Shown here piece by piece: positions 55,445 through 64,000 of a stretch of 64,000 nt of DNA. The notes beneath the pieces are model-generated. The model saw only the letters and a list, made by a program, of their open reading frames with translations, was not told the origin of the DNA and ran no database searches. Source of the stretch: Bradyrhizobium sp. Y36. GTDB taxonomy: Bacteria > Pseudomonadota > Alphaproteobacteria > Rhizobiales > Xanthobacteraceae. The stretch is taken from contig NZ_NWTI01000003.1 of NCBI RefSeq assembly GCF_002531575.1, forward strand, positions 1 to 64,000, in the 5' to 3' direction. Each line of letters opens with the position of its first letter. The stretch's first letter is position 1. Made by a program: the position numbers and the translations under genes.

Positions 55445-56694
55445 GCCGTGACCTCCGGCAACCAGTCGTCGCCGTCAGCGAAGGTGCGGTCAAGCCAGGC
55501 TTGCTGGGTCTTCATCAGCGAGGCGCGCTCGGCCGGATCGGCGAGCAGTCGCTCGATCAGGTCGCAGAGTTGATCCGGATTGTCGGCCACGACAGCGGGA
55601 CGGCCCACCAACAAAGATGCATGTGAGGCAGTGACGGGCCAGTTCATCCCGATCACGAGATGCCCCTGCTGAGCCCCCTTGATGAGCGCGGTCGAACAGA
55701 AGCCCACCAAAATCGACGACGGCCCCGTGTCGGCGCCGAACTCGCGATGCGGTGGCAATCGGCACAGACCGGCGAGCCGCGTCTTCGCAAAGGGATGCCC
55801 GAGCTTGACCTCCTCCGGATGCAGCAGAATTGCAAAATGGCCGTGTCCGGACATACGGTCCGCCAGACGTTCGGCCAGTTCGAGGAAATCGCGCGCCAGC
55901 GAGCGGCCGAAAACAGGCGTATGGGTCTGCGACACCAGCGCAACCGCGGCGGACATCGTCGCGCCCGATCGCATGGCCGGCGACGGGAACGGACCAAATC
56001 TGATCGCTTCGGGCGAGGTGCCCTGAGACACATAGGCCGCGCGGCTGCGGTCGCCCCACACGACCTGGCGCGGGGCACGCGTCGGAAAGAACTCGTCCGT
56101 CGGCAGCCCGTGCTGGATGCAGACGCCCCGCCACCGGCCCATCCCCGCCGTCAGTGCGGCAACGCAGAACAGCTCGAAGTCGTTGTGCAGAACCAGCACG
56201 CCGCCTGATCTGCCGGACAAGGCCCGCGACCAGGCACCCTGCCAGAGCCGCAGCCGGAACAGGCAGCAGCGGACCGCGAAGGCGCGCTGGTCGGGACGGG
56301 CGAAGGAGATCCAGAACGCCTGACAGGCATGGAGCCACGCGCGCGGCGCGGGGCGCAGCGGGCCGGAAGCGCCCGCCACGGCAGCGCGAAGCCGTGGATG
56401 GACCATTTTGCGATAGTCGATCCCGCGCCGGTCGAGATCGTCCATGAAGGGCTGCAGCGCGTCGAGGCCGCTGGACCCACCCCGGCTGGCGATCACGACA
56501 ACCGGCGAGGACACCGACGCCCGCGCCTCGAGACCCAGGCACAGGAAGGCATCGCGGAGAGCGGCCAGGGCCGCCCGCACGGCCGGCCAGAGCGGTGACG
56601 GCCGCGCGCACGTGAAGAAGATCTCGTGGCGGGCGCCCAAGGCTTCCTCACCATAGCGATCCCGAAGCTCAGCGACGAAATCGGCAAAGCGCAT
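55441..56694 (-). CDS. Putative GT-B-type polysaccharide synthesis protein
   Basis: 417 aa, family not certain. Halves of a GT-B/polysialyltransferase-like fold are suggested by GVCIQHGLPTDEFFP, HFAILLHPEEVKLGHPF and STALIKGAQQGHLVIGM. No membrane segment. 3 bp from the methyltransferase gene and overlapping the polymerase gene by 4 nt, so part of the same operon. Confidence 0.6.
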   Translation of the reverse strand: MRFADFVAELRDRYGEEALGARHEIFFTCARPSPLWPAVRAALAALRDAFLCLGLEARASVSSPVVVIASRGGSSGLDALQPFMDDLDRRGIDYRKMVHPRLRAAVAGASGPLRPAPRAWLHACQAFWISFARPDQRAFAVRCCLFRLRLWQGAWSRALSGRSGGVLVLHNDFELFCVAALTAGMGRWRGVCIQHGLPTDEFFPTRAPRQVVWGDRSRAAYVSQGTSPEAIRFGPFPSPAMRSGATMSAAVALVSQTHTPVFGRSLARDFLELAERLADRMSGHGHFAILLHPEEVKLGHPFAKTRLAGLCRLPPHREFGADTGPSSILVGFCSTALIKGAQQGHLVIGMNWPVTASHASLLVGRPAVVADNPDQLCDLIERLLADPAERASLMKTQQAWLDRTFADGDDWLPEVTA

Positions 56695-56697
56695 CGT

Positions 56698-57735
56698 TCA
56701 GATCCAGCCGACCCGACGCAGCTCCCGCCACTGCCGAAAGCGCTGCAGCTCTCCGACCGCCCCCGGACCGAACATCGCCAGTGCGAGATGCTTTGCGGCG
56801 CGTCGCCCGTGCCTCGCCAGCGATGCCTGCCAATCGACCGCATCGAGCCGCGCGTCGACCGCCGCAACCTCCTCCGGCTTCGCGGCAAGCGCCGGCGGAG
56901 CAACGGCGGCAGTCGACGGCTTTTCAATTTCGAGCCAGATGTTCTCCGCAAGGATCCCGCCATTGGGATGTGGACCGACATGCGCGATCCGAAAGCCCGC
57001 CGCGCAGGCCAGCCGTGACAATGTCGAGACCGTGAAATAGCTGAGATGGGCGGGATGGAAGTAGCTCGCGGAGAGCGATCCCTGCATGAGGTCGGGCACT
57101 TCGACGAAAGCCCGTCCTCCGACTTTCAGCGCGGCGTAGACGTGCCTGAGGGACGCAAGCGGATCGGCCAGATGCTCCAGCACGTGGAACGCGACGACGA
57201 CATCGATGCTATCAGGCGACGCGGCCTCGATGCCGGACACGAATTCCACGTTCGCGCTGTCGAGGAGCCGCAGCCGGTTGGCGACATCGGGTTCGACCGC
57301 GGAAAGCCGGACGCCCTGCAACGTCGCGGCGGCCCCGAGGAAGGCACCGAAGCCCGAACCCACTTCCAGCAGATGAGCCCCGGCGGGCAGATGCGGCGCA
57401 ATCCTCGCGAGCCGAATTTCGGCCACCGGGCGATCACCGCGCCAGGCGAAGAAGCGTCGTTCGCTGCGCCAGATCGTCTCGGACGGAAACAGCCTTCGAT
57501 AATGCTCGCGATAGAAGAGGTCGAGACTCTCGGGCGTGAAATCGGGTGCCAGGTAGACGGCGGCGCAGATGCCGCAACGGCGCAGCGTCTGGCCTCCGCC
57601 GAGATATGATTCGCGGCAGACGGTTCGCTGCAGGTCGATCGCTCCGCACGACCGGCACCGACCGGTATCCATCGCCAGCGCGAGCCGCACGGGGGAGACC
57701 AGGCGAGATGACAAGCGACGGAAGACCTCAGGCAT
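56698..57735 (-). CDS. SAM-dependent methyltransferase with N-terminal zinc knuckles
   Basis: 345 aa. Residues ~25-60 carry CRSCG and CGIC (methyltransferase-associated zinc ribbon); class I SAM motif HLLEVGSGFGAFLGAA near residue 120; DVVVAFHVLEHLADP. Resembles C-methyltransferases of polysaccharide loci. ATG at 57735 overlaps the AsnB stop. Confidence 0.83.
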   Translation of the reverse strand: MPEVFRRLSSRLVSPVRLALAMDTGRCRSCGAIDLQRTVCRESYLGGGQTLRRCGICAAVYLAPDFTPESLDLFYREHYRRLFPSETIWRSERRFFAWRGDRPVAEIRLARIAPHLPAGAHLLEVGSGFGAFLGAAATLQGVRLSAVEPDVANRLRLLDSANVEFVSGIEAASPDSIDVVVAFHVLEHLADPLASLRHVYAALKVGGRAFVEVPDLMQGSLSASYFHPAHLSYFTVSTLSRLACAAGFRIAHVGPHPNGGILAENIWLEIEKPSTAAVAPPALAAKPEEVAAVDARLDAVDWQASLARHGRRAAKHLALAMFGPGAVGELQRFRQWRELRRVGWI

Positions 57736-59566
57736 AGATGCTTCGATACCAAAGGGCGACCGACACGGCCAGCCAGAACGTTGTATGCAGATCGCCGAAG
57801 GCGGCGTCGCGCCGCAGCCGCGCGATGTCGAGATAGGCACCGATGCTCTCCGGGACCTCATCGAGCATCTCGCGTAGCGGCATGCGGGACACCAGGAACT
57901 GCTCGGCATGGCCAAAGCCCCTGGTCTTGGGCTGCCACGCCACGCGCTCGGGAAGGTCGCGCGCAAAGGCCTGCCTCAACAAGACTTTGCCGTGCGTGTC
58001 ATCCATCAGCCGCTGAACCGGTGTCAGCAGCGCGCGCTCGACGAGGCGATAGTCGAGAAAGGGCGAGCGCACTTCCACGCCGAACCGCATGGAATTCCGG
58101 TCGGTCATGCGAAGAATATGGGGAAGACTGGTCGTCAACACATCGCGGCGAAGCCTCTCACGGACGCCCGAGCGCATATCGTCCTGGAGCGCGGCGAGCC
58201 GTCTCCGTGACGCGGCCCATAGTGCATCCGAAATCAGACCGACGCTCGGGCGACGCCGGCGCAAGAGCTTCGCCAGCACGGGCAGAGGCAGATCCCAGGC
58301 CAGTCTGTTGGCAACGCGCGAGGGTCCGACGCCGCTGCGAGCCAGCAGGCGCAGCGCCGACGGCAATCGCCCCGCCCGCAGCGCCTCGCGAATGGCTAGC
58401 GCCTGATAGCGCGATGGATAGCCACCGAACGTCTCGTCCGATCCTTCGCCTGATATCACGACCTTGTATCCCGCTTCGCGCACCGCGCGATATGTGCGGT
58501 AGCTGGCAAGGATCGATGGTGTATTGAACGGCTCCTCCTGGACCCGGACGAGATCGTCGAGCTCATCCGCCTCCGGAAGCGCCCGCGCCTTATGGACATG
58601 ATGGCGGCCTGCCGCGCCCAGCTCGCGCATCAAATCGATCGCTGAAGCCGTCTCATCGAAGCGCGCGGACTCTTCGTCCGCATAGCCATAGGTGAATGCG
58701 CCCGCGAATGCGACGCGTGGCCCGCCATCACAGGCGAGCCCGGTCGCCGTCAGAATCGAGCTGTCGAGTCCGCCCGAGAGCAGCGAAACGGTCGGAACGT
58801 CGGAGCGCAGCCGCAACGCGGTCGCGTCACGAACCAGCTCACGCACATCCTTAGCCTCGAGCGTCTGCGCCGCGCCTGCACCAGGCCAGCGATGATATGG
58901 CCAGGTCGTGGTCGTGCCATCCTGCGCGATGCGCCACACCTGTCCCGGCGTCACCGCATCGATGTCCCGGAAGAACGTCTGCGACGCATGCTCCGACTGG
59001 CCGAGCGTCATGAAATCGAAGATGGCGTCCGGATTCGGCTCGGGATAGCTGCGTCGCATCGCTGCGATCGCCCGGATCTCGCTCGCCAGCATCAAGCCGT
59101 CTCGGGTCCGGTGGATATAGAGCGGCTTCACGCCAAGCCTGTCTCGACAGGCGATCAAGTCGCCGGAGGCGCGCTCCCAGATCGCAAGCGCCCACATGCC
59201 ATTGCAACGCGCGAACAGCTCGCGGCCCCAGACGCGCCACCCAGCGAGAAGGACTTCCGTATCGCCGTTGCCATGGAAGCAATGGCCCTTCGCCTCCAAT
59301 TGCTCGCGCAGCTCGAGGAAATTGTAGATCTCGCCATTGAAGACGACGACGTTGCCGGTCTCGGAGCAGGTCATGGGCTGCGCCGCCGCCGGACTGAGGT
59401 CGAGGATCGACAGCCGGCGATGTCCGAAGACCGTCACGGCATCTCTATCACAGGCGTGCAGACCTTCGCCATCCGGGCCGCGATGCGCGATCGCATCCAG
59501 ACCACGCCGGGCAACGATCATCGCCGCGTCACCATGGTGGCCGCGGACTGCGATCAACCCGCACAT
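57728..59566 (-). CDS. Asparagine-synthetase-type glutamine amidotransferase (AsnB family)
   Basis: 612 aa. The start at 59566 gives MCGLIAVRG, exposing nucleophile Cys2, in contrast to the lasso cyclase. Glutaminase HRGPDGEG and VVFNGEIYNFLELR, synthetase loop LLSGGLDSS, ISGEGSDETFGGYPSRY. In polysaccharide loci such enzymes amidate uronic or amino-sugar carboxylates. A longer upstream start was rejected because it buries the Cys. Confidence 0.9.
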   Translation of the reverse strand: MCGLIAVRGHHGDAAMIVARRGLDAIAHRGPDGEGLHACDRDAVTVFGHRRLSILDLSPAAAQPMTCSETGNVVVFNGEIYNFLELREQLEAKGHCFHGNGDTEVLLAGWRVWGRELFARCNGMWALAIWERASGDLIACRDRLGVKPLYIHRTRDGLMLASEIRAIAAMRRSYPEPNPDAIFDFMTLGQSEHASQTFFRDIDAVTPGQVWRIAQDGTTTTWPYHRWPGAGAAQTLEAKDVRELVRDATALRLRSDVPTVSLLSGGLDSSILTATGLACDGGPRVAFAGAFTYGYADEESARFDETASAIDLMRELGAAGRHHVHKARALPEADELDDLVRVQEEPFNTPSILASYRTYRAVREAGYKVVISGEGSDETFGGYPSRYQALAIREALRAGRLPSALRLLARSGVGPSRVANRLAWDLPLPVLAKLLRRRRPSVGLISDALWAASRRRLAALQDDMRSGVRERLRRDVLTTSLPHILRMTDRNSMRFGVEVRSPFLDYRLVERALLTPVQRLMDDTHGKVLLRQAFARDLPERVAWQPKTRGFGHAEQFLVSRMPLREMLDEVPESIGAYLDIARLRRDAAFGDLHTTFWLAVSVALWYRSIYA

Positions 59567-59615
59567 CGGTTCCTCCGCACGGCAGGGACCGGATGCTTCC
59601 GCGCGCAGTCTCGCG

Positions 59616-61040
59616 TCACGGCAAGGGCTCCACGGCGATCGCCGGCTGGCGACGAAGCAGCGGTCGATCAAAGGCCATGGCAATCACGACACCGACGAGC
59701 AGCAATACGCTGCCGAGCCATGCCAGCTGATTCATGACACCAAGTGCGGCAGATACCAGTGAACCGCAAAGGGCCCAACCCGCCGCTTCCGGCTTGATCC
59801 CGCAGCTTCGCAAGCAAGCCGCGGCTATCCCGGCCGCGGCGATCACGCGCGCCCAGAGCACACCATCGGCGGATGATTGAATAGCTCCCAGCAGCTGCAA
59901 CGCGGTGCTGATGGCAATACCGGTGAGGATGATCCTCGTCAATTGCCCCTCGAGGTGCCGCCCGATCAGCTCCGTCGCCAGCACACTGCCTATGAATGAA
60001 ATGCATCCGGCCATCAGCGAGGGCAGCAGCAGGTTCGGATGAAATGCGACGCCGCCATCGCTACGGGCCATCATGGCAAGCCACAGCATCTGAAGCGCAA
60101 CGGCGACGCCAATCGATATCAGCGCCAGCAGACGACACGACCACGCGAGGCCCTCTCGTGTGCCCAAATGCGGCAACAGCAGCCTGTTGATCTGCATGAG
60201 GACGCCGGAGGCGCCGTTGATGGCATGGCCGAGCAGCAGCATCGCGGGGAGGAAATCCGGCGCGAGCCTCGCGACGAGGAAGGGTGTCAGGCGATCATGC
60301 AGGGCGCCGGCCACGCCCATCACCGACAACCTCAGAGCGGCGGCAAACATCGCACTGCCGGCACCGAAGGCGGGAAGCAGCAGCCGTGCCCGCCCGCCGA
60401 GGCACAGCGCCACGACGGGCTGGACCAGAAAGCCGGCACTGACGATCAGGCCTGCGCGGACCGCAGAGCCATCGGCACCGCCGACGACCCACCAGACAAC
60501 AAGCGCGGCCGGCCAAGGCATCTGCTGTACGATCAGTGACGGAATGCGCCGCCCTTGCGCCAGCAGAGCGGACGCGAGGCTGGCGAGGCCGATGAGGCCC
60601 GCCGGAACGGTCGCGGCGAGATAGTCGAACCCCTCGCCGCTCCACCCATATAGCATGCTCCGGCCGGCGAGAGTGAGCGCATAGAGCGCAACCGTCACCA
60701 TGAGCCTGTGACCGAGCGCGAGCCGCCATTGCCGGTCCCAGCCCGCCGAGCTGGGTCGCTCGCGCAGAAACAACGTGCTGTAGCCGAGATCACCGACGAA
60801 GCTGACAAGCAGGAACACCAGATGCGAGAGCCCGATCCGGCCGTAGCCCTCCGCTCCAAAATGCCGCAGCAGAAGCAGTTGGAACAATAAATTGCAGCAC
60901 TGGCCTACCGCATAGATCGCGGCGCAAGCGGCAAACTCGCCCGCGCCCCGCAACTGCGGCAGGAAAGCCGGCCGCGGCCCGGCAGGACCTGGGCGTTCCG
61001 CCAGCGATCTCGCCGGGAAATCTGACTTGGACGCATGCAT
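59616..61040 (-). CDS. Flippase-like polysaccharide transport protein (Wzx/MATE-like)
   Basis: 474 aa, ~12-14 membrane segments with alternating loops and no soluble domain, as in Wzx. It may flip the lipid-linked repeat unit. The ATG at 61040 has a GGA ribosome site; a longer reading was rejected. Transcribed as first gene of the minus polysaccharide operon. Confidence 0.72.
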   Translation of the reverse strand: MHASKSDFPARSLAERPGPAGPRPAFLPQLRGAGEFAACAAIYAVGQCCNLLFQLLLLRHFGAEGYGRIGLSHLVFLLVSFVGDLGYSTLFLRERPSSAGWDRQWRLALGHRLMVTVALYALTLAGRSMLYGWSGEGFDYLAATVPAGLIGLASLASALLAQGRRIPSLIVQQMPWPAALVVWWVVGGADGSAVRAGLIVSAGFLVQPVVALCLGGRARLLLPAFGAGSAMFAAALRLSVMGVAGALHDRLTPFLVARLAPDFLPAMLLLGHAINGASGVLMQINRLLLPHLGTREGLAWSCRLLALISIGVAVALQMLWLAMMARSDGGVAFHPNLLLPSLMAGCISFIGSVLATELIGRHLEGQLTRIILTGIAISTALQLLGAIQSSADGVLWARVIAAAGIAAACLRSCGIKPEAAGWALCGSLVSAALGVMNQLAWLGSVLLLVGVVIAMAFDRPLLRRQPAIAVEPLP

Positions 61041-61191
61041 CGATTTTCCAGCTTTATCATCGAACCTTTGAACAGACGCATCAAGAAAAAACTTCGGCGG
61101 TCGCAGCAATGCACACGGCCCGCGGACAGGGTTTCGCGGACAGTCTGCTTTGCTTGTGCCGCGTCCGGCCTTGCCCTATGAACTGGCCTTG

Positions 61192-61269
61192 CGCAAGCGC
61201 ACTTTCCCGCATGCGGCTTCGCGGAAACACAGAAAGTGCCTGCTTGCGACCTTCTGTGGCAGGTTTTTT
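61192..61269 (+). ncRNA. Candidate small RNA or attenuator hairpin
   Basis: Arms CGCAAGC-GCACTTTC (61192-61206) and GAAAGTGC-CT-GCTTGCG (61232-61248) pair over 15 bp with a 2-nt bulge and enclose the palindrome CCGCATGCGG. A second small stem CCTGC...GCAGG ends in TTTTTT (61264-61269), the layout of a Rho-independent end. It could be an sRNA or a 5' attenuator for the nucleotidyltransferase gene. Confidence 0.35.
61239..61269 (+). terminator. Possible Rho-independent terminator
   Basis: CCTGC (61239-61243) pairs with GCAGG (61259-61263) immediately before six T. Only 5 bp, but G-C rich. Confidence 0.35.
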
Positions 61270-61418
61270 CGATTTGCGGCTCGTGATGTGGCGTTGATGA
61301 CCTGTAGATTGCAAAGGCCGGTCGTCGCCGGGAAGGCCGCCGCGGCGGACGCATCCTGCCGCAAAGGCCGAGGGCCGCGGATTCGCGCCACGGTGCCGGT
61401 TCCTCGAGCCTCCGCGGC

Positions 61419-62651
61419 ATGGCCCTCGTGACGATCCCGTCGTCCCAACGCGTAGCATTCGATCTGGTGCTGTCTTGCGCACGCGCGCCAAATCGCCCGA
61501 CGACCGCGCAAGCGGTCGACCAGGCAGCGCGCCGTGTCGAGGACTGGGATCACGTGCTGCGCGTGATCCGTCGTCACCGCATCGCCGGCCTAGCGCACCA
61601 GGCCCTGGCTGCGAGCGCGGCACCAATCCCCGATGCCGTGCGCGAGACTCTCGCCCGCCGGGCCAGCGCGATCGCCCGGGCCGGCCTGATGCTGGCGAAT
61701 GAATCGATCAAGCTGGACGCGGCGTTCCGCACCGCCGGCATCGAGGTCGGCTTTCTCAAGGGACCGGTGCTCTCGATGCAGCTGTATGGCGACATCGGAA
61801 GACGCCACAGCCGAGACCTCGATTTGTTCGTCGATCCCGCAGACCTCACCGCGGCGATCGGCGTCTTGCAACGCCTCGATTACCACGCGGCCGGCGGCAT
61901 GGCCGTGGACGACGTCGGCGACTGGGTTCAGCGGCTCAACCAGTGGGACTTCCGGCACAATGAGAACGGAACGCTGATCGAACTCCATTGGCGGCTTTGC
62001 CCCAATGCCGAACTGGCCGGCCCGCTCGCCGCCGCGCTCGTGTGGAGCGCGGCCGACATCGGCAGCGGACGAACTGTTCGCACGCTGAGCGGCGAATTGC
62101 TGGCCGCCTATCTTTGCCTGCACGGCGGGCTCCACGCCTGGAGCCGCCTGAAATGGCTGGCGGACATCGACGTCCTGATGAGCGCCGACCCGGGCGCGCC
62201 GCAGCGCCTGCTCGCCCTGGCAGACCGGGTCGGTCTGCAGCGACCGGTCGGACAGGCGCTCTGGCTGGCGTCGGAGTTGCTGGACATGCCACTCGACGCA
62301 TCCACGCGCGACGCGCTCGCTAGCGACCGTACGGTGCGGAATCTCGGCGAGGTTGCGCTCGATACGATCATGACCGGAGATGGCACCACCGAACTGGAAG
62401 AGACCGCACTGGGAACGACGCGCGTGCGGCTGTCCCATTTCGCGCTCGGCCGCGGCTGGCGCCATTGGCGGACGCAGGCCCTCCTCGCACTCGCGAGCGG
62501 CGAAGATCTCAAGCTGATCCGGCTGCCGAAATACCTGGCCTTCGCCTATGCCGTGTTGCGCCCCGTGTCCTGGGCCATCCGCAAGGCTGCGGCGCTCAAG
62601 GTCGGAGGCGCACGGCCGGCCGCACGCCAGGACGAGCGAGCTGTCAGGTGA
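61419..62651 (+). CDS. Nucleotidyltransferase family protein (PF14907 type)
   Basis: 410 aa. LKGPVLSMQLYGDIGRRHSRDLDLFV near residue 110 is the nucleotidyltransferase core with its acidic metal-binding residues; LIELHWRLCPN follows. This family occurs in polysaccharide loci and also beside HPr-kinase-like genes in lasso clusters, so it could act on either product. Overlaps the next gene by 4 nt (GTGA). Confidence 0.8.
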   Translation: MALVTIPSSQRVAFDLVLSCARAPNRPTTAQAVDQAARRVEDWDHVLRVIRRHRIAGLAHQALAASAAPIPDAVRETLARRASAIARAGLMLANESIKLDAAFRTAGIEVGFLKGPVLSMQLYGDIGRRHSRDLDLFVDPADLTAAIGVLQRLDYHAAGGMAVDDVGDWVQRLNQWDFRHNENGTLIELHWRLCPNAELAGPLAAALVWSAADIGSGRTVRTLSGELLAAYLCLHGGLHAWSRLKWLADIDVLMSADPGAPQRLLALADRVGLQRPVGQALWLASELLDMPLDASTRDALASDRTVRNLGEVALDTIMTGDGTTELEETALGTTRVRLSHFALGRGWRHWRTQALLALASGEDLKLIRLPKYLAFAYAVLRPVSWAIRKAAALKVGGARPAARQDERAVR

Positions 62652-63784
62652 AGGTCATTCTCTCTGTCGATGCGATCAGGCAACCACTGACCGGCGTCGG
62701 TCGCTACACACTTGAGCTTGCCCGCCATCTCGCCGCCATTCCCGAACTCGAGCTCACCTTCCTGCAAGGCGACACCCTTCTCGACACGCTTCCCGCAGCG
62801 GCATCGGGCCATCCGCTCGTCCCTGTCGTACGAGACCTGCTGTCCGGCTTCAGCCTGCCCACGTCGATCTATCGCCGCTATCAGGGATACCGCCGAGCCC
62901 GCACCTTGCGTGGCGAAACCAACGCGCTGCTGCACGGAACCAATTACTATTTGCCTGCTTTTCCCGGACGGAGCATCGTGACGATCCACGACGTCTCCGT
63001 GTTCACGAGCCCGGAATATCATCGGCCTGACCGGGTCCGCTACATGCACAAGGAGGTCGCCCTGTCCCTGCAGCGCGCCGAACTCATCGTCACGGTCTCA
63101 CAGTTTTCGAAGGCCGAGATCACGCGCGTTCTGGGAGTCGATGCCGATCGCATCAGGGTGATCCCGCTCGGCATTGGCGTGGATTTCCATCCCCGTGAAC
63201 CGGCTGAGGTGGCCAAGGAGCTGACCGCGTTCGCCCTGCAGCCCGACAAGTACTGCCTCTATGTCGGCACCATCGAACCACGCAAGAATTTACGGACGCT
63301 GCTGGATGCTTTCGAGCAACTGCCTGCACAGCGACGCTCGCAATGTCCGCTGGTCCTCGCCGGCTATCGCGGCTGGGAGAGCGCGGAACTGCATGCGCGC
63401 ATTGCAAAGGCCGTGCGTGAGGGATGGTTGACCTATCTCGGCTACGTCCCGGAATCGCAGCTTCCGGCGCTGATCGCCGGCGCACGCCTGTTCGTCTATC
63501 CGTCGCTCTATGAGGGCTTCGGCCTGCCACCGATCGAGGCAATGGCTTCCGGCGTTCCCGTCGTCTGCTCGGACGCCGCAGCACTCAAGGAAGCAGTTGG
63601 CGACGTCGCACAGACCGCACCCGCGCAAGACGCCGATGCGCTTGCGCGCGCGATTGAACGCGCGCTTGACGACGAAGCCTGGCGTTCCCAGGCGAAAGTG
63701 CGCGGCCCGACACGTGCTGCCGGCTTCCGCTGGGACCGGTGTGCGCAAGGGACGTGCGCGATCTATCGGGAACTGGCTGTATGA
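62648..63784 (+). CDS. GT4 family glycosyltransferase
   Basis: 378 aa. GVGRYTLELARHL at the N terminus, HDVSVFTSPEYH, and the GT4 donor-site region CLYVGTIEPRKNLRTLLDAF and YPSLYEGFGLPPIEAMASG (EX7E). Start GTG at 62648 in a GTGA overlap. Confidence 0.88.
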   Translation: MKVILSVDAIRQPLTGVGRYTLELARHLAAIPELELTFLQGDTLLDTLPAAASGHPLVPVVRDLLSGFSLPTSIYRRYQGYRRARTLRGETNALLHGTNYYLPAFPGRSIVTIHDVSVFTSPEYHRPDRVRYMHKEVALSLQRAELIVTVSQFSKAEITRVLGVDADRIRVIPLGIGVDFHPREPAEVAKELTAFALQPDKYCLYVGTIEPRKNLRTLLDAFEQLPAQRRSQCPLVLAGYRGWESAELHARIAKAVREGWLTYLGYVPESQLPALIAGARLFVYPSLYEGFGLPPIEAMASGVPVVCSDAAALKEAVGDVAQTAPAQDADALARAIERALDDEAWRSQAKVRGPTRAAGFRWDRCAQGTCAIYRELAV

Positions 63785-63800
63785 TGGCGGGCCGTCTGCC

Positions 63801-64000
63801 GTGAAGGTTCTGCACTTCTACAAGACCTGCCTCCCCGACACGGTCGGTGGTGTCCAGCTCTGCATCGACCAGCTCGCGACGGGCCTCGCCCGCCGCGGTG
63901 TCGACGTCGACCTGCTGGCGCTGTCGACCAAACCCGGCGAGCTCGCGCCACTGGATCGAAACGGCTACCGCATTCACCGGGTCCGCCAGAGCTTCGAGAT
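63801..64000 (+). CDS. Glycosyltransferase, partial (runs off window)
   Basis: N-terminal ~66 residues only. The GTG at 63801 starts VKVLHFYKTCLPDTVGGVQL, the acceptor-side opening of GT4 enzymes. No stop before the window end. It follows the previous gene by 16 bp. Confidence 0.7.
   Translation, partial: MKVLHFYKTCLPDTVGGVQLCIDQLATGLARRGVDVDLLALSTKPGELAPLDRNGYRIHRVRQSFE

Larger units (their letters stand above)
61041..61418. other. Divergent intergenic region with structured element
   Basis: 378 bp between the flippase gene (minus) and the nucleotidyltransferase gene (plus), with promoters for both. It holds a long inverted repeat (61192-61248) and a T-run. No supported reading frame. Confidence 0.5.

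Noticed and set aside
59567..59683. Longer N terminus for the AsnB-type protein
   Set aside because: It would bury the catalytic Cys2 that MCGLIAVRG exposes.

Overview
The window is GC-rich and almost fully coding. Its gene content and control sites point to a Hyphomicrobiales alphaproteobacterium, most likely Bradyrhizobium or a close relative: TRAP transport genes, a PleC/DivJ-type kinase behind a TTAA-N7-TTAAC (CtrA-type) box, and an alphaproteobacterial GTTC-N7-GTTC (LexA-type) box. The genus is inferred from gene style only; no rRNA or tRNA gene was recognised.

Left part (1-38,730), mostly housekeeping and metabolism. In order: an aldehyde dehydrogenase divergent from two ModE-like regulators; a TerB/PGPGW-like/TerC/YqhA membrane operon; a MOSC-reductase-ferredoxin fusion, a redoxin, and a class II amidotransferase next to a YbdK-type carboxylate-amine ligase; a small protein behind a LexA-type box; a cupin protein; rpiA-DUF2059-gor; gph; a lipoprotein; moaA; a TRAP permease pair; an M20 peptidase; a TctD/TctE-like two-component pair; a MarR regulator with a four-cysteine tail; two tandem paralogous TRAP binding proteins, each with its own terminator; Mrp; a VOC protein; a beta-hydroxyacid dehydrogenase; NhaD; the cell-cycle-type kinase; DUF1289; a retropepsin-like protease; and dusA.

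Centre (39,327-47,263), a lasso-peptide-type RiPP locus. A cyclase (C) and an ABC exporter (D) lie on the plus strand and enclose a minus-strand operon: 2-oxoglutarate/Fe(II) oxygenase, PqqD-like recognition protein (B1), HPr-kinase-like peptide kinase, sulfotransferase, precursor A2, leader peptidase (B2), precursor A1. The two precursors share a W-x-x-P leader motif and cores ending in Asp-Phe-Ser. Kinase, sulfotransferase and oxygenase in one operon imply an unusually decorated product. This is the most promising part of the window.

Right part (47,452-64,000), a surface polysaccharide locus: UDP-GlcNAc 2-epimerase-like protein, Wzz-like protein, sugar epimerase, ligase/polymerase-like membrane proteins, a rare GT4-GT26 fusion, a putative GT-B enzyme, a methyltransferase, a glutamine-dependent AsnB-type amidotransferase, a flippase-like protein, a PF14907-type nucleotidyltransferase and two GT4 glycosyltransferases, the last cut by the window edge. 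A structured intergenic element at 61,192-61,269 may be a small RNA or an attenuator.
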